Below, one piece after another: positions 1-11,345 of a stretch of DNA of 64,000 nucleotides (the stretch's first letter is position 1; each line of letters starts with the position of its first letter). The DNA comes from Chlorobiaceae bacterium (GTDB lineage: Bacteria; Bacteroidota; Chlorobiia; Chlorobiales; Chlorobiaceae), in the NCBI GenBank assembly GCA_012972825.1, contig JABDHL010000005.1, forward strand, positions 62,001 through 126,000, in the 5' to 3' direction. Under the pieces are notes generated by a model, which was not told where the DNA came from, ran no database searches, and worked only from the letters and a program-made list of their open reading frames with translations. Made by a program: the position numbers and the translations under genes.

Positions 1-2
1 CA

Positions 3-1010
3 CAATTCTTTGCTGTCGAAGAATTTAAAGAGGGTTTTGCTGCAATAAAGATTGGTGATTCACTTTCCACTAAACAAGGCTTTGTAGACCTGAAGGGAAA
101 AATGCTCATCGCCCCCAGGTTTGATAAAGTCCATGAGTTTTCAGAAGGTTTCGCTGCTGTGAAAATTGGTGATGAAACTGATGGGAAATATGGATTTATT
201 GACAAGAGCGGTAAAATGGTCATTAAGCCTCAATTTATTTTTGTAGGTGACTTTTTGGAAGGTCTTGCTCTGATGAGGGATGGTGACGAATTTACTGGCA
301 AGTATGGATTTATTGATAAACGAGGGAAAGTCGCAGTCACCCCGAAATTCGATGCTGAAAACGGTTTTAAAGAGGGTCTTGCAGCAATGAGAGTTGGCGA
401 TGCCATTTCAGGAAAATGGGGGTTTATTGATAAACAAGGAGTTTATGCCATCGCCCCTCAATTTGATCTGGTGGGTGACTTTTCAGAAGGTCTGGCGCCA
501 ATAAGAATGGGAAGTGAAAAAGCTGGAAAATGGGGGTTTATTGATAAACAGGGTAAGGTTGTTATCTCTTTGCAATTCGACTATGCTGAACCTTTTAACA
601 ATGGTCTTGCAGTTATACGGATTGGCGATAAATATAAAGGGAAGTGGGGGGTTATCGATAAACAGGGAAAGATGGTCATCAACCCGGAATTTAATGATAA
701 ATGCCGATTTTCAGAGGGTCTTGCCTGCGTAAAAATTGGAGAAGGCAATAAAGGAAAATATGGGTTTATTGACAAACAGGGCAAAGTTGTCATCACCCAG
801 AAATTTGATTTAACAGGTGACTTTTCGGAAGGACTCGCTGCGGTAAGAATTGGTGATACAGCGACAGGAAAGTGGGGTTTTATTGATAAACAGGGCAAGA
901 TGGTCATCAATCCGCAGTTTGATGCTGTTGGCAACTTTTCACAAGGTCTCGCGCCAGTCATAATAGGTAATGGTGAGACAGGGAAATGGGGATTTATAAG
1001 TAAAGAACAC
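3..1010 (+). repeat. 114-bp coding tandem repeat (WG units)
   Basis: The same GGxAAxTxxGGxTTTATTGA-like core recurs at about 182, 296, 410 and 524 and onward, giving a regular 114-bp period that encodes the WG repeats. Units are similar but not identical, so the array is old enough to have diverged yet could still change copy number by recombination. Confidence 0.8.
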
Positions 1011-1022
1011 GAACCTCTTTAA
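3..1022 (+). CDS. WG-repeat protein, 5' end cut by window edge
   Basis: The reading frame is open from the first bases of the window, so the true start lies upstream. The visible part is almost entirely tandem WG (KWG-type) repeats with a 38-residue (114-bp) period. Each unit has a G-K-W/Y-G-F-I-D-K core followed by a hydrophobic strand ending in F-S-E-G-L. About nine units are visible. WG repeats are thought to form beta-rich, propeller-like scaffolds, often extracytoplasmic; no enzymatic residues are apparent. The stop lies 11 bases before serB in the same direction, so co-transcription is possible. The cellular role is unknown, and a signal peptide cannot be checked because the N-terminus is missing. 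Confidence 0.85.
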   Translation, partial: QFFAVEEFKEGFAAIKIGDSLSTKQGFVDLKGKMLIAPRFDKVHEFSEGFAAVKIGDETDGKYGFIDKSGKMVIKPQFIFVGDFLEGLALMRDGDEFTGKYGFIDKRGKVAVTPKFDAENGFKEGLAAMRVGDAISGKWGFIDKQGVYAIAPQFDLVGDFSEGLAPIRMGSEKAGKWGFIDKQGKVVISLQFDYAEPFNNGLAVIRIGDKYKGKWGVIDKQGKMVINPEFNDKCRFSEGLACVKIGEGNKGKYGFIDKQGKVVITQKFDLTGDFSEGLAAVRIGDTATGKWGFIDKQGKMVINPQFDAVGNFSQGLAPVIIGNGETGKWGFISKEHEPL

Positions 1023-1033
1023 CTCAATAAGGT

Positions 1034-2305
1034 ATGAGAGAGCTTCTCCTTATCAATATTACAGGCCCGGATAAACCTGGCTTGACATCGAAAATCACCT
1101 CAATCCTTTCTGGCTATAAAATACCGGTCCTTGATATCGGCCAGGCGGTTATCCACAACCATCTTTCGCTTGGAATGCTGGTAGAGGTACTAAAAGAATC
1201 AGCTTCATCCCCCATACTGAAAGATCTTCTCTTCTGCGCCCATACACTCGGTATCCAGATCACTTTTACACCTGTATCCGTCACAGAGTATGAACAGTGG
1301 GTGCATGAACAGGGAAAACCCAGATATCTGCTCTCGCTCCTTGCAAGAAGAATAACTGCTGAACAGCTTGAACGGGTTTCGTCGATCATTGCGTCACATA
1401 CTCTCAATATTGATACCATCAATCGCCTCTCGGGAAGAATTCCGCTTGAACACGATCAGAGCGGTCACACCAAAGCCTGCGTAGAGTTTTCAATACGGGG
1501 TACTCTGCAAAACGAAAACCTGTTCCGCGAGCAGATGCTTGCCATAACAGACAGTCTTGGAATCGACATAGCTTTTCAGGAAGACAATATTTTTCGGCGA
1601 AACCGCAGAATGGTCGTGTTCGATATGGACTCAACCCTCATTACCTCCGAAGTTATTGATGAACTTGCTTTTGAAGCCGGAGTCGGCGAGAAGGTTGCGG
1701 CAATTACTGAGCAGGCTATGCGTGGGGAGCTTGATTTTACCGAAAGTCTTCTGAAAAGGGTTTACCTGCTGAAGGGGCTTGACGAACATATTCTTGAAAC
1801 CATAGCCTACAGGCTGCAGCTGACGGAAGGGGCTGAAACACTCTTCCATAACCTGCACAACCTTGGATTTAAAACCGCTGTTATTTCCGGCGGATTCACC
1901 TATTTCGGCCACTACCTCCAGAAAAAACTCAATATCGATTACGTCTTTGCCAACACGCTGGAAATAGAAGAGGGTCGATTGACCGGTAAGGTACTTGGCA
2001 GAATAGTCGACGGAAAAAGAAAAGCTGAACTGCTGGAGCTTATTGCAAAAAAGGAAAATATACGGCTGGAGCAGACCATTGCGGTCGGTGACGGTGCCAA
2101 TGACCTGCCAATGCTTGGAAAAGCGGGACTCGGTATCGCCTTCAGAGCAAAACCGATTGTCAGGGAGAGCGCAAAACAGGCCATATCAACCCTTGGTCTG
2201 GACGCTATTCTGTACCTGATGGGATTCAGGGACCGCGACGACCTCTCGGTCAGTCCAGATACTCCACAAAATGTTCGAACTCCTCTTTCGGAGGGAGAAC
2301 AATAG
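1034..2305 (+). CDS. serB: Phosphoserine phosphatase (SerB) with N-terminal ACT domains
   Basis: SerB removes phosphate from O-phospho-L-serine in the last step of serine synthesis. At 423 residues it is longer than minimal SerB. The N-terminal half (from about residue 3, [18 protein letters not shown]) looks like a tandem ACT-type regulatory region. The C-terminal half is a HAD phosphatase. Visible HAD motifs are DMDSTLI (nucleophile Asp), the S-G-G-F loop and [10 protein letters not shown] near the C-terminus. The ATG lies 11 bases after the WG-repeat gene. The last 56 bases overlap the 3' end of the opposite-strand 4Fe-4S gene. Confidence 0.93.
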   Translation: MRELLLINITGPDKPGLTSKITSILSGYKIPVLDIGQAVIHNHLSLGMLVEVLKESASSPILKDLLFCAHTLGIQITFTPVSVTEYEQWVHEQGKPRYLLSLLARRITAEQLERVSSIIASHTLNIDTINRLSGRIPLEHDQSGHTKACVEFSIRGTLQNENLFREQMLAITDSLGIDIAFQEDNIFRRNRRMVVFDMDSTLITSEVIDELAFEAGVGEKVAAITEQAMRGELDFTESLLKRVYLLKGLDEHILETIAYRLQLTEGAETLFHNLHNLGFKTAVISGGFTYFGHYLQKKLNIDYVFANTLEIEEGRLTGKVLGRIVDGKRKAELLELIAKKENIRLEQTIAVGDGANDLPMLGKAGLGIAFRAKPIVRESAKQAISTLGLDAILYLMGFRDRDDLSVSPDTPQNVRTPLSEGEQ

Positions 2306-2744
2306 CTCCGGAGGTACAGACAGGCACGCACCGGGTGCAGAGTACGAGGCACTTAAACGGATGTGCGACAATCAGTTTCGGACGGTGGATGCCTGTGGGA
2401 TCTGGCGCGCCCAACTCGAACACGCCCGGTTTGCAGAGGACCTTGCAGTCGCCGCAACCGTTGCAAAGCTCCGGTTTGATGGTCGGATACCACGCAATCG
2501 TCTCCCTTGGAGCGATCAGCCGTTTCCGTTTTTTTAACGCATCCTGTTTTTGAAGCGTCACCCTGGCGTGGGGCGTTGCTGTATCGAGCTTATCCCACAA
2601 ACCGACAGCTCCGAAGGATGGGTCTTCTTTTTTCTGGAGCGCACGCGACTTGAGCGCGATGCGCAGTGAACGGACAGGCTGAAAAGCGCAGCGTTCGCAT
2701 GAGGGTTTTGAGCATCGCCCGAAAAAGCAGTCAATAACGAGCAT
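2250..2744 (-). CDS. 4Fe-4S dicluster ferredoxin-like protein with extra N-terminal Cys cluster
   Basis: A 164-residue protein of unknown specific role. The C-terminal half carries two ferredoxin-type motifs: [11 protein letters not shown] (C94, C97, C100, C104) and [12 protein letters not shown] (C132, C136, C139, C143). This suggests two [4Fe-4S] clusters, the second with a CxxxC opening instead of CxxC. The N-terminus has four further cysteines (C6, C11, C16, C19) that could bind a metal. The middle is Lys/Arg-rich. It starts 21 bases after the alaS stop and is probably its operon partner. Its 3' end overlaps serB tail to tail. It is likely a soluble electron carrier; the partner is not visible. 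Confidence 0.8.
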   Translation of the reverse strand: MLVIDCFFGRCSKPSCERCAFQPVRSLRIALKSRALQKKEDPSFGAVGLWDKLDTATPHARVTLQKQDALKKRKRLIAPRETIAWYPTIKPELCNGCGDCKVLCKPGVFELGAPDPTGIHRPKLIVAHPFKCLVLCTRCVPVCTSGAIVLPPKEEFEHFVEYLD

Positions 2745-2765
2745 AACCGATGAATCGTTTGTTGT

Positions 2766-5429
2766 TCAACCCTGCAGCGCAGCCTTAACCGAGACAGCAA
2801 AGAGTTCAAGGGCTCTGGGGATTCCTTCAAGGTTCTTGCCGCCTGCCGTTGCAAACTCGGGCTTGCCTCCGCCGCCGCCCTGCACACACTGCGCAGCATC
2901 GCGAATCAGTTTTCCTGCATCAAGACCAAGTTCTCTGACGGCATTGTCGGAAGCAAAGCTGACCAGCAATACTTTTCCATCTTCCACACTGCAGAGCAGG
3001 GCTGCGGAACAGGGCAGCAGTTCTCGCAGGGCAAGAGCGGCCTGGCGCAGTGTATCAGCATCAACCTCTGCGACAACTTTTGTCATGATCCGGCAACCGC
3101 CGATATCTGGAGATGCGTGAAGTTCAGCCGCAAGTGTGCTGAGAAGCGAAGCAATCTTTCCATCCTGAAGCTGCCTTTCGATCTCTTTTTTTGCCTCCAT
3201 CAATTCGGAAACCCTCTCTGACAGCGACTCGTCCCCTTTTGCTTTCAGCAGATGGCGAATCTGCTGAACTTCACGGTACTCTTTCCACATCAGCGTTTCA
3301 GCCGCTTTTCCTGTAAGCGCTTCGATACGCCTGACTCCCGCGGCTACAGAGGATTCACTGATAATCTTGACAAGCCCAATCCGGCCAATATTGTCGACAT
3401 GAGTACCGCCGCACAGCTCCACCGAGATACCCGGCACTTCAATGACCCTTACAAGGTCGGCGTACTTGTCGCCAAAAAAAGCAAGGGCTCCCTTTGCAAT
3501 TGCTTCGTCATAAGGAACATCGGCATGTTTGAGCACAGGTTCTGACTGCCTGATCTGTTCGTTCACCTCCATTTCAACAGCTATAATCTCCTCTTCAGTA
3601 AGTTTTGAAAAATGGCTGAAATCAAAACGAAGACGTTCGGCATTGACAAACGATCCTTTCTGCTGAACATGCTGTCCGAGAATCCTGCGGAGAGCCCCAT
3701 GGATCAGATGCGTTGCTGTATGATTCCTCTCCGTATTCTGGCGCAGATGCCTGTCGACTGAGGCTTCAGCAGAAAGCTCGACACTATCAATCGTCAGATC
3801 ATCCGGATTGAGGGCTGTATCAAGAATTTTGTCGTAAACAGCGCTGATGACATGAACAACAGCATCGCCATCCTTGATGGTGTCGGTCACCTGCAGTCGG
3901 TATCTACCTGTCTCTATCCATCCCCTGTCACCCACCTGACCGCCACTTTCAGCATAGAATGGGGTTTGATCAAGCACGACAAGAAGTTTCCCTTTGACAT
4001 GTTTGACTCCGGTAATGATAACCGGCATCCCAAGATGATCGTAACCGGTAAATCTGGTACGATGCACGTCACTGAACCAGAGCCATTGGGCTCCATCATC
4101 CTCTACATGCTGCTTTTCCCTGCGGTCGGTTCTTGCTCTGGTTTTCTGCAGCTGCATAGCGTGTTCAAAGCCTTCGCCGTCCACCTCAAAACCAACATCA
4201 GCGGCCATAAGACGAGTCAGATCAAAAGGAAAGCCGTATGTGTCATAAAGCTTGAAAGCATCTGTACCACTGATGGTATTACCGTTCGCTGAGCGGACTT
4301 TTTTGATAACATCATTGAATAGCTCAATTCCCCGGTCAAGTGTCACGATAAAGCTCTCCTCTTCGGCCCTGATGATTTTTCTTACCGTATCCTGCTGTTT
4401 TTTTAACTCAGGAAAAACATCGCCCATAGAGTCGGCAAGCGTAGCGACAAGCTGATGAAGAATCGGTTCGTTATAACCAAGATTTTTAGAGTAGCGCAGG
4501 GCGCGGCGAAGAATGCGGCGAAGCACGTAACCACGTCCCTCGTTGGATGGCATGGCGCCGTCTGAAAGCGCAAAAGTCAGGGTACGTGCATGATCGGCAA
4601 TAACCCTCATGGCAATATCAAGAGGGGCATCCATGGACGCACCATAAGCAACACCGGTAATTTCGGTTATACGGTCGAACAGCGGCTTGAAAACATCGGT
4701 ATCGTAGTTTGAACCTTTCCCCTGTAAAACTGCAGCCACTCTCTCAAATCCCATTCCGGTATCGACATGTTTCTTTGGGAGGGGTTCAAGGCGTCCATCG
4801 CTGTGGCGGTTATACTGGATGAAAACAAGGTTCCACAGTTCAATGACACGGTAATCTCCTGCATTGACAAGACGCAGGCCCGAACCATCTTCGGTAAGAT
4901 CAATATGAATTTCAGAACATGGACCGCAGGGGCCTGTTTCACCCATCTCCCAGAAATTGTCTTTTTCGCCGAAACGAATGATATGTTCCGGATCAATATC
5001 TGTATGTTTCTGCCATATCTGAAAACTCTCATCATCGTCATGATAGACAGTTGCATAAAGACGATCCTTCGGTAACGACCATACTTCTGTCAGAAGTTCC
5101 CATGCCCAGGTTATAGCCTCAACCTTGTAATAATCACCAAAAGACCAGTTGCCGAGCATTTCAAAAAAGGTATGGTGGTAGGTGTCTCGGCCAACATCCT
5201 CCAGATCATTATGCTTGCCTGAAGCCCTGATGCATTTCTGGGTATCAACTGCCCGAACATAAGGCCTTGTCCCTTTATCCAAAAAAACATCCTTGAACTG
5301 GTTCATCCCTGCATTTGTAAAGAGCAGGGTAGGATCATCTGCCGGAATAACCGGGGCGGACCGAACAATATTATGACCTTTTTGAGCAAAATAATCCAAA
5401 AAAGATTGTCTGATTTCTCGGGATTTCAT
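2766..5429 (-). CDS. alaS: Alanyl-tRNA synthetase
   Basis: AlaS charges tRNA-Ala and edits mischarged Ser/Gly. The class II catalytic core opens the protein (from [10 protein letters not shown], then [20 protein letters not shown]). The editing domain shows the zinc motif HTATHLIHG and the distal [12 protein letters not shown]-Ala region ends the protein with the Gly-rich [14 protein letters not shown] typical of AlaS. Length is about 887 residues, normal for the family. The frame extends four codons further upstream to an ATG at 5441, but the MKSREIRQ start at 5429 fits the family N-terminus better. Neither start has a strong Shine-Dalgarno. Confidence 0.97.
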   Translation of the reverse strand: MKSREIRQSFLDYFAQKGHNIVRSAPVIPADDPTLLFTNAGMNQFKDVFLDKGTRPYVRAVDTQKCIRASGKHNDLEDVGRDTYHHTFFEMLGNWSFGDYYKVEAITWAWELLTEVWSLPKDRLYATVYHDDDESFQIWQKHTDIDPEHIIRFGEKDNFWEMGETGPCGPCSEIHIDLTEDGSGLRLVNAGDYRVIELWNLVFIQYNRHSDGRLEPLPKKHVDTGMGFERVAAVLQGKGSNYDTDVFKPLFDRITEITGVAYGASMDAPLDIAMRVIADHARTLTFALSDGAMPSNEGRGYVLRRILRRALRYSKNLGYNEPILHQLVATLADSMGDVFPELKKQQDTVRKIIRAEEESFIVTLDRGIELFNDVIKKVRSANGNTISGTDAFKLYDTYGFPFDLTRLMAADVGFEVDGEGFEHAMQLQKTRARTDRREKQHVEDDGAQWLWFSDVHRTRFTGYDHLGMPVIITGVKHVKGKLLVVLDQTPFYAESGGQVGDRGWIETGRYRLQVTDTIKDGDAVVHVISAVYDKILDTALNPDDLTIDSVELSAEASVDRHLRQNTERNHTATHLIHGALRRILGQHVQQKGSFVNAERLRFDFSHFSKLTEEEIIAVEMEVNEQIRQSEPVLKHADVPYDEAIAKGALAFFGDKYADLVRVIEVPGISVELCGGTHVDNIGRIGLVKIISESSVAAGVRRIEALTGKAAETLMWKEYREVQQIRHLLKAKGDESLSERVSELMEAKKEIERQLQDGKIASLLSTLAAELHASPDIGGCRIMTKVVAEVDADTLRQAALALRELLPCSAALLCSVEDGKVLLVSFASDNAVRELGLDAGKLIRDAAQCVQGGGGGKPEFATAGGKNLEGIPRALELFAVSVKAALQG

Positions 5430-5691
5430 AGAGATTATCATCTTGTTTCAATGCATACAATAAGGCCTTTACCTGCAGAACTTGTGCCTCTTACGGCCCC
5501 AAATTTACTCTTTTTTAAGGCTTGTTGCCAACTTAATTTTATCACCTTTCCGCTCAAGAGTTACAATATGTTTCAAGGTTTTGCGGAAGTGATCAATGAA
5601 GTATGTTCTTTTTAAAAAAGAATTATATTAGAACATTATGCTTCGGGCATCAAAGCTTGTCTATTTTTCCATTATAAACAGGGAGACTGTT

Positions 5692-5949
5692 ATGAGTTGG
5701 GGAGTGGAAAATCAGCGACGGAGAGAAGGGGTTATGGAGCTGATGGAGATTTCAGCCAGAATCATGAAAAACAATCCCAACCATGTCAATGAAGTACATA
5801 AAAGCACTACTGGTTGCTGGATGGAACAGATGTACGGTATGCTGCGCTGTGACTTTTGTGACTTAGCTCCTGATTGCCCGATAAGGGAAGAGCAGGAATG
5901 GCAGGAATATCTGTCAAAAAACAATATTGTTATTGAAAAAAATTCTTAG
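5692..5949 (+). CDS. Small Cys-rich conserved-looking protein of unknown function
   Basis: An 85-residue protein I do not recognise. The start is set by GGGAG at 5681-5685, six bases before the ATG at 5692; the open frame upstream to 5638 is probably leader. The N-terminal half is helical and charged. The C-terminal half has four cysteines (C42, C53, C56, C62, the last three in CDFCDLAPDC) and histidines at 31 and 36, a plausible small metal or Fe-S site. It stands alone between divergent alaS and korAB. A good ribosome site and clustered cysteines argue that it is real. Confidence 0.6.
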   Translation: MSWGVENQRRREGVMELMEISARIMKNNPNHVNEVHKSTTGCWMEQMYGMLRCDFCDLAPDCPIREEQEWQEYLSKNNIVIEKNS

Positions 5950-6159
5950 CTGAAACGGTCGAAAACTTGTTTTAACCCTGCGCATCCTTTATATTTCGTT
6001 TATTGCAGAGGACTGTGCTGTTAAGTTCTTGTCTTCTACTTTACCCGCCAATAATACATTTCACCAGATAACAGGCCAATGACTTCCGTGCCATGATGTT
6101 CATTGTCACGGTTTTTTTTATTGCTGTTCACTAACTTTGAAAAGTAATTAACAAGGACA

Positions 6160-8040
6160 ATGACTGATACAAACAAATCAACCCGACAGGTCAATGTTAC
6201 ATCTAAAACCAGTGTTTCCGTGCTTTTTGCAGGAGATTCAGGTGACGGGATGCAGTTGACCGGTACCCAGTTCGCCAATACCGTGGCAGTCCGTGGGTCT
6301 GAACTGAATACATTCCCTAATTTTCCTTCTGAAATAAGGGCACCTGCAGGGACAATTGCTGGCGTTTCAGGGTTTCAGCTTCAATTCAGCAGCAAGCCTG
6401 TGTATACACCGGGTGCACGATTTGATGTCATGGTAGCCATGAATTCGGCAGCACTGAAAGCAAATCTTAAAGATCTGCACCGTGGCGGCATCATCATCGC
6501 AGGTACCGAGGGTTTCGATGAGAAGAATTTGAAGCTCGCCGGCTATCCTGAAGGCGCCAATCCTCTGGAGGACGGTACTCTTGATAACTATATCGTTTTT
6601 CCCGTCCCTGTTTTGCAGCTAACCCGTGAAGCTCTCAAAGAGAGCGGACTAAGCAGCAAGGAGATCGACCGCTGTAAAAACATGTTTGTTTTAGGGTTGC
6701 TCTATTGGCTCTACACCCTTCCTCTTGAAGGAACCATTGAGACGCTGCAAGCCAAGTTCCAGAAGAATATTCAGATGGCAGAAGCGAACATCAAAGCGAT
6801 GAAAGCAGGCTATTTCTTTGGTGATGAAACAGAGCTTTTTGCAAATCTTGGACGTTTTGATATTGCTCCACAAAAGCAACACGGCACCTACCGACGAGTT
6901 ACCGGTAACGAAGCATGCGCCATAGCTCTGACAGCCGCAGCAAAAAAATCCGGTCTTGAACTCTTTCTTGGTTCATACCCGATCACACCGGCAACAGAGA
7001 TCCTGCAGACTCTGGCAAAAAAGAAAAAATATGGAGTCAAAACCTTTCAGGCTGAAGATGAAATTGCCGGTATCGTAAGCAGTATCGGTGCAGCTTATGG
7101 CGGGGCACTTGCCGCTACAAACACGTCCGGTCCGGGTCTTGCACTGAAAACTGAAGCACTCGGCCTTGCGGTCATCCTTGAGGTGCCGCTTGTTGTCATC
7201 AATGTCCAGCGTGGCGGCCCCTCAACCGGTCTTCCAACCAAACCGGAACAGTCTGATCTGTTCATGGCCATGTACGGCAGACATGGTGAAGCGCCTCTGC
7301 CCGTTATAGCTGCACGATCTCCAGTTGACTGTTTCTATACCACTTATGAAGCAGCAAGAATTGCTGTTGAACATATGACTCCGGTGATCTGTCTTTCTGA
7401 CGGTTATCTCGCTCTGAGCTCTGAACCATGGAAGGTCGAAAGCCCTGATAATCTTTCGGATATAAAACCCCGTTTTCAGCAAGCAAGAAAACCGGAAGAT
7501 CCTCCCTATCTGCCCTACAAACGTGACGATCGTCAGGTTCGTTCCTGGGCTATCCCTGGAACCAAAGGCCTCGAACACCGTATTGGCGGACTTGAAAAAC
7601 AGAATGAGACTGGGAATGTTTCACATGATCCTGAAAATCATGAATTGATGACAAAGCTTCGTGCTGAAAAAATTGCACGGATTGCTGACACTATTCCGCT
7701 TCAGTCCATCGACAACGGACCTTTGAAAGGAGATCTGCTTGTTCTTGGATGGGGTTCATCGTATGGAGCAATTAAAACCGCTGTCGAACAAGCCCTTGAA
7801 AAGGGTTACCGTGTTGCCCACGCTCATCTCCGTTACATCCATCCGTTCCCAAAAAACCTTGAAGAGATTCTCGGCAGCTTTAAACAGGTGCTGATACCAG
7901 AAATGAACAGCGGACAGCTTATCCATCTTATCCGTGATACATTTTTGATTGCCCCTGTCGGCTACAGCAAAGTGCAGGGAGTGCCGTTCAATGAAATGGA
8001 AATTCTTGCTAAAATCACTGACCTTATCAAGGAGATTTAA
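6160..8040 (+). CDS. korA: 2-oxoglutarate:ferredoxin oxidoreductase, fused gamma-alpha subunit
   Basis: This subunit pairs with KorB to interconvert 2-oxoglutarate + CoA and succinyl-CoA + CO2 using ferredoxin. In green sulfur bacteria it runs reductively as a CO2-fixing step of the reverse TCA cycle. The first ~200 residues are the gamma-type domain ([20 protein letters not shown]). From about residue 245 the alpha (pyrimidine-binding) domain begins ([34 protein letters not shown]). A transketolase C-terminal-like domain ends the protein. Length (626 aa) matches the two-subunit KorAB form. korB starts two bases after the stop, so translation is likely coupled. Confidence 0.95.
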   Translation: MTDTNKSTRQVNVTSKTSVSVLFAGDSGDGMQLTGTQFANTVAVRGSELNTFPNFPSEIRAPAGTIAGVSGFQLQFSSKPVYTPGARFDVMVAMNSAALKANLKDLHRGGIIIAGTEGFDEKNLKLAGYPEGANPLEDGTLDNYIVFPVPVLQLTREALKESGLSSKEIDRCKNMFVLGLLYWLYTLPLEGTIETLQAKFQKNIQMAEANIKAMKAGYFFGDETELFANLGRFDIAPQKQHGTYRRVTGNEACAIALTAAAKKSGLELFLGSYPITPATEILQTLAKKKKYGVKTFQAEDEIAGIVSSIGAAYGGALAATNTSGPGLALKTEALGLAVILEVPLVVINVQRGGPSTGLPTKPEQSDLFMAMYGRHGEAPLPVIAARSPVDCFYTTYEAARIAVEHMTPVICLSDGYLALSSEPWKVESPDNLSDIKPRFQQARKPEDPPYLPYKRDDRQVRSWAIPGTKGLEHRIGGLEKQNETGNVSHDPENHELMTKLRAEKIARIADTIPLQSIDNGPLKGDLLVLGWGSSYGAIKTAVEQALEKGYRVAHAHLRYIHPFPKNLEEILGSFKQVLIPEMNSGQLIHLIRDTFLIAPVGYSKVQGVPFNEMEILAKITDLIKEI

Positions 8041-8042
8041 TT

Positions 8043-9089
8043 ATGACTGACAACGATACAATAATAATAGCTTCACCGGTGCATACGGCAAAGGATTTTG
8101 CGTCGGACCAGGAGCCTAAATGGTGTCCCGGGTGTGGCGATCATGCCGTACTGCAACAGCTTAAAAACGTTATGCCTGAACTGGATGTTGCACCGGAAAA
8201 CGTCGTGTTTGTTTCCGGTATAGGGTGTTCATCGCGTCTCCCCTATTACATGGCAACCTATGGCGTTCACGGTATTCATGGCAGAGCTCTCCCAATGGCA
8301 ACCGGGCTGAAAGTATCTCGCCCTGAATTGAGTGTTTGGGTAGCTACCGGTGATGGGGATGCGTTATCGATTGGCGGCAATCATTTCATTCATACCCTGA
8401 GAAGAAATCCAGACCTCAACGTTGTACTCTTTAATAATGAAATATACGGGCTCACGAAAGGTCAGTATTCACCAACGTCAAAAATCGGCTTAAGAACCAT
8501 TACCTCTCCATCCGGGGTCATTGATCAACCCTTCAATACTGCTGCACTGACAATTGGTTCGGGAGGCTCTTTCTTTGCAAGAGCTTTTGACCGCGACGGC
8601 AAATACCTGAGGTCGATCCTGAAACGCGCAGCACTGCATAAGGGAACATCTCTGGTGGAAATTTACCAGAACTGTCCCATATTCAACAACGCAGCCTTTG
8701 AAGCATTTGCCACACCCGATAAGAAGGCAGATAACACAGTCTATCTTGAACAGTCCAAGCCTCTTGTCTTCGGAAAAGATAAAAATAAAGGAATCAGGCT
8801 AGATGGATTTACGCCGGTTGTTGTCGATCTCGACAAAGAGGGTCTGTCAACCTCTGACCTCTGGGTTCACAATGAGGCTGATATCAACAAGGCTTCCATT
8901 CTTGCCCGCTTTGCTGATGATCGTGCTCAAACGGAAGAGGTTCTGCCAAGACCTTTTGGTGTCTTCTATGCTGAGGAAAGGGTAACCTATGAAGATGCTC
9001 TGACCGATCAGATCCGTGAAGCCCAGAAAAACGGAATTGCAACCCTTGAAGATCTGCTCAAGGGAGAGAGTTCCTACGTCATCAAGTAA
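8043..9089 (+). CDS. korB: 2-oxoglutarate:ferredoxin oxidoreductase, beta (TPP) subunit
   Basis: KorB carries thiamine diphosphate and the Fe-S cluster that passes electrons to ferredoxin. [10 protein letters not shown] near residue 30 supplies cluster cysteines. The TPP/Mg motif is seen as [12 protein letters not shown] followed by [16 protein letters not shown]. Length is 348 residues. It is the second gene of the korAB pair and is followed by a clear hairpin terminator shared with convergent accA. The absence of a separate ferredoxin-like delta subunit fits the KorAB class. Confidence 0.95.
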   Translation: MTDNDTIIIASPVHTAKDFASDQEPKWCPGCGDHAVLQQLKNVMPELDVAPENVVFVSGIGCSSRLPYYMATYGVHGIHGRALPMATGLKVSRPELSVWVATGDGDALSIGGNHFIHTLRRNPDLNVVLFNNEIYGLTKGQYSPTSKIGLRTITSPSGVIDQPFNTAALTIGSGGSFFARAFDRDGKYLRSILKRAALHKGTSLVEIYQNCPIFNNAAFEAFATPDKKADNTVYLEQSKPLVFGKDKNKGIRLDGFTPVVVDLDKEGLSTSDLWVHNEADINKASILARFADDRAQTEEVLPRPFGVFYAEERVTYEDALTDQIREAQKNGIATLEDLLKGESSYVIK

Positions 9090-9107
9090 ACCAAAAAAGA
9101 AATTTAT

Positions 9108-9140
9108 AAAAAAAGCCTGCCTTCAAGCCGGCTTTTTTTT
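9108..9140. terminator. Bidirectional terminator between korB and accA
   Basis: A run of A followed by GCC, a short loop (CTTCAA inside a mismatched stem), GGC and a run of T. The hairpin has A-tract and T-tract flanks, so it can terminate korAB rightward and accA leftward. The accA stop codon overlaps the T-tract. Confidence 0.85.
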
Positions 9141-10147
9141 TATACCTCTTCTTTCCATACGCCCATGGAGGAAAACTTTTCTATCCGATCATGAACGAGT
9201 TCACCTGGATCCCTTGGTAGAAGTGCTTTCAGCTCCTCGATCAATATACTCTTCAGGGCAGCGGCCATTGCATCAGGATCAGTGTGTGCCCCACCAAGCG
9301 GTTCAGGAATAATTCTGTCGATGATACCCTGAGCAAGAAGATCCTCTGCGGTGAGTTGAAGCGCCTCAGCCGCCTGTTCTTTATAGTTCCAGCTTCTCCA
9401 TAGAATGGATGAACAGCTTTCAGGAGAAATCACTGAATACCAGCTGTTTTCAGCCATAATAATCCGGTCACCGACACCAAGGCCAATAGCTCCTCCACTG
9501 GCACCTTCACCGATAATGACACAGATTACCGGAACAGTCAACTTTGCCATTTCGAACAGATTCCGTGCAATTGCTTCAGCCTGACCACGTTCCTCAGCTT
9601 CTATACCGGGAAATGCTCCCGGAGTATCAATCAGAGTAATGACCGGTTTACGAAATTTCTCCGCAAGTTTCATTAAACGAAGCGCTTTGCGATATCCTTC
9701 AGGCTGTGCCATACCAAAATTCCGGTAAAGATTGGATTTGGTATCACGACCTTTCTGATGACCGATGATCATAACTGACTGGGAAAAATCTGACAAACTC
9801 TCTTCAATACGGGCAAAACCACCGACAATGGCTTTATCATCACTGAAATACCGGTCACCTGCCAGTTCGACAAACTCTTTGGTCATCATATAAATGTAAT
9901 CAAGCGTAAACGGTCTTTCTGGATGGCGCGCAAGCTGTACCTTCTGCCAGCGAGTAAGATTCTTGTAGATGGAACGTCGAAGCGCATCAACTTTCAGCTC
10001 AAGCGTCTCTATTTCATGATTGAGCAGCTCGCTTTCAGAGGACGCCTGCTCCCTTGTAATGCTCCTGAGGCACTGACGCATTTCATTGAGTTTGGCTTCA
10101 AGCTCAAAGAGTGGCTTTTCAAAATCAAGGACAACTTTCGTGGCCAT
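9140..10147 (-). CDS. accA: Acetyl-CoA carboxylase carboxyltransferase alpha subunit
   Basis: AccA, with AccD (not in this window), transfers the carboxyl group from carboxybiotin to acetyl-CoA, the first step of fatty acid synthesis. The crotonase-like core is visible as [23 protein letters not shown] followed by the oxyanion-type [12 protein letters not shown]. The start at MATKVVLDF (10147) gives 334 residues; the frame is open further upstream but that extension is hydrophobic and unlike AccA. The next gene upstream on the same strand is the HU gene. Confidence 0.95.
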   Translation of the reverse strand: MATKVVLDFEKPLFELEAKLNEMRQCLRSITREQASSESELLNHEIETLELKVDALRRSIYKNLTRWQKVQLARHPERPFTLDYIYMMTKEFVELAGDRYFSDDKAIVGGFARIEESLSDFSQSVMIIGHQKGRDTKSNLYRNFGMAQPEGYRKALRLMKLAEKFRKPVITLIDTPGAFPGIEAEERGQAEAIARNLFEMAKLTVPVICVIIGEGASGGAIGLGVGDRIIMAENSWYSVISPESCSSILWRSWNYKEQAAEALQLTAEDLLAQGIIDRIIPEPLGGAHTDPDAMAAALKSILIEELKALLPRDPGELVHDRIEKFSSMGVWKEEV

Positions 10148-10236
10148 AGTGATGGATATAAATGATAAAAAAAGTCCACCAGGCAGAAAATAATGATGGA
10201 CTTTCAAAGAAAGGATTAAGAATCAAACAACAATGA

Positions 10237-10512
10237 TCAACCGCCGACCTCTTCCTTTAAGGCCTTCCCTGGCTTGAATTTAACAACTTTTTTTGCTGAA
10301 ATGGTAATTGCTTCACCTGTCTGGGGGTTCCGTCCTTGTCTTTCCGCCCTATCACCAGTGGTAAACGTACCAAAGCCGACAAGCGTTACGTCTTCCCCAG
10401 CCTTCAGTGATGCTGTTATAACATTAATAAAGGCATTTACAGCACGCTCGGCATCAACTTTTGTAAGTTTTGCCTGCTCGGCGATTTTTTCTACTAATTC
10501 AGCTTTTGACAT
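10237..10512 (-). CDS. HU family DNA-binding protein
   Basis: A 91-residue nucleoid protein of the HU/IHF family that binds and bends DNA as a dimer. [11 protein letters not shown] begins the helical body; VGFGTF marks the turn into the beta-arm; [12 protein letters not shown] with the conserved Pro forms the intercalating arm tip; KPGKALKE ends the protein. It lies upstream of accA on the same strand and is divergent from efp across about 210 bases. Confidence 0.95.
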   Translation of the reverse strand: MSKAELVEKIAEQAKLTKVDAERAVNAFINVITASLKAGEDVTLVGFGTFTTGDRAERQGRNPQTGEAITISAKKVVKFKPGKALKEEVGG

Positions 10513-10721
10513 AGGACATGTTTATTATTGTTGAAGTAAAACAAACTTTTTTTCACCGTTATTCATTAAATGAATTTAAACAGTGCTTTACAAACATGCA
10601 ATGGCTTTTTAGCATTATCGTGCTTTGCTTGTTATGGTGATTTGTATTGGTTCAGTACTGTGTTATATTCAGGTTCGTTTGATAATAATACAAACCGCTC
10701 AAGACAAATTTTTTCCTGTCT

Positions 10722-11288
10722 ATGATTTCTATCAGCAATGTTTCAAAAGGTTCAATTATCCGCTTCAAAGGAGAACCACATAGTATTGAAAGCCTTATTC
10801 ACCGTACTCCTGGAAACCTGAGGGCATTTTATCAGGCAAACATGAGAAACCTGAAATCCGGCAGGAATGTAGAATACCGATTCAGTGCTACAGAATCAGT
10901 TGATGTGATTGTTACAGAGAGAAAACAGTATCAGTATCTTTATCGAGACGGCGGTGACTTTGTCATGATGGACAACGACACCTTTGACCAGATCAATGTT
11001 CCTGAAGCCGCAATAGGATCCGCATCCCGTTTTGTCAAGGATGGTATCATTGTCACGATTGTATTTTCTGATGATGCCGCTATTCTTGGGGTTGAACTTC
11101 CCACATTTGTTGAAGTTGAGGTCACTGAAACAAGTCCCGCATTAAAGGATGACAGGGCAACAAGCGGAACAAAACCTGCAGTAGTAGAAACTGGGGCAGA
11201 AGTCAACGTCCCCATGTTTATCCAGACTGGAAGCATTATTCGTGTCGACACCCGCACCGGTGAGTACATTGAAAGAGTTAAAAAGTAG
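10722..11288 (+). CDS. efp: Elongation factor P
   Basis: EF-P rescues ribosomes stalled at polyproline by binding between the P and E sites. The 188-residue protein has the usual three-domain length. The KOW-like N-terminal domain starts [20 protein letters not shown], with the modification loop around RTPGNLRAF. The C-terminal signature [24 protein letters not shown] is clear. The tip residue appears to be Arg (P-G-N-L-R), as in rhamnosylated EF-P, but no earP is visible here. It heads efp-accB-accC, a common bacterial arrangement. Confidence 0.96.
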   Translation: MISISNVSKGSIIRFKGEPHSIESLIHRTPGNLRAFYQANMRNLKSGRNVEYRFSATESVDVIVTERKQYQYLYRDGGDFVMMDNDTFDQINVPEAAIGSASRFVKDGIIVTIVFSDDAAILGVELPTFVEVEVTETSPALKDDRATSGTKPAVVETGAEVNVPMFIQTGSIIRVDTRTGEYIERVKK

Positions 11289-11345
11289 TTATTTTCTTTT
11301 TTGCGATTGATCAGGATGTTTGTTTTAAACTTAAGTAACATTATC

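Noticed and set aside
581-961. 126-codon open frame antisense to the WG-repeat gene
   Set aside because: It is produced by the same 114-bp periodicity read on the other strand; no ribosome site and no family resemblance.
2271-2553. Plus-strand open frames across the 4Fe-4S gene
   Set aside because: They are shadows of the minus-strand gene, whose cysteine motifs are unmistakable.
3852-5075. Several 100-150 codon frames antisense to alaS
   Set aside because: alaS is fully conserved through this region; the shadows have no ribosome sites.
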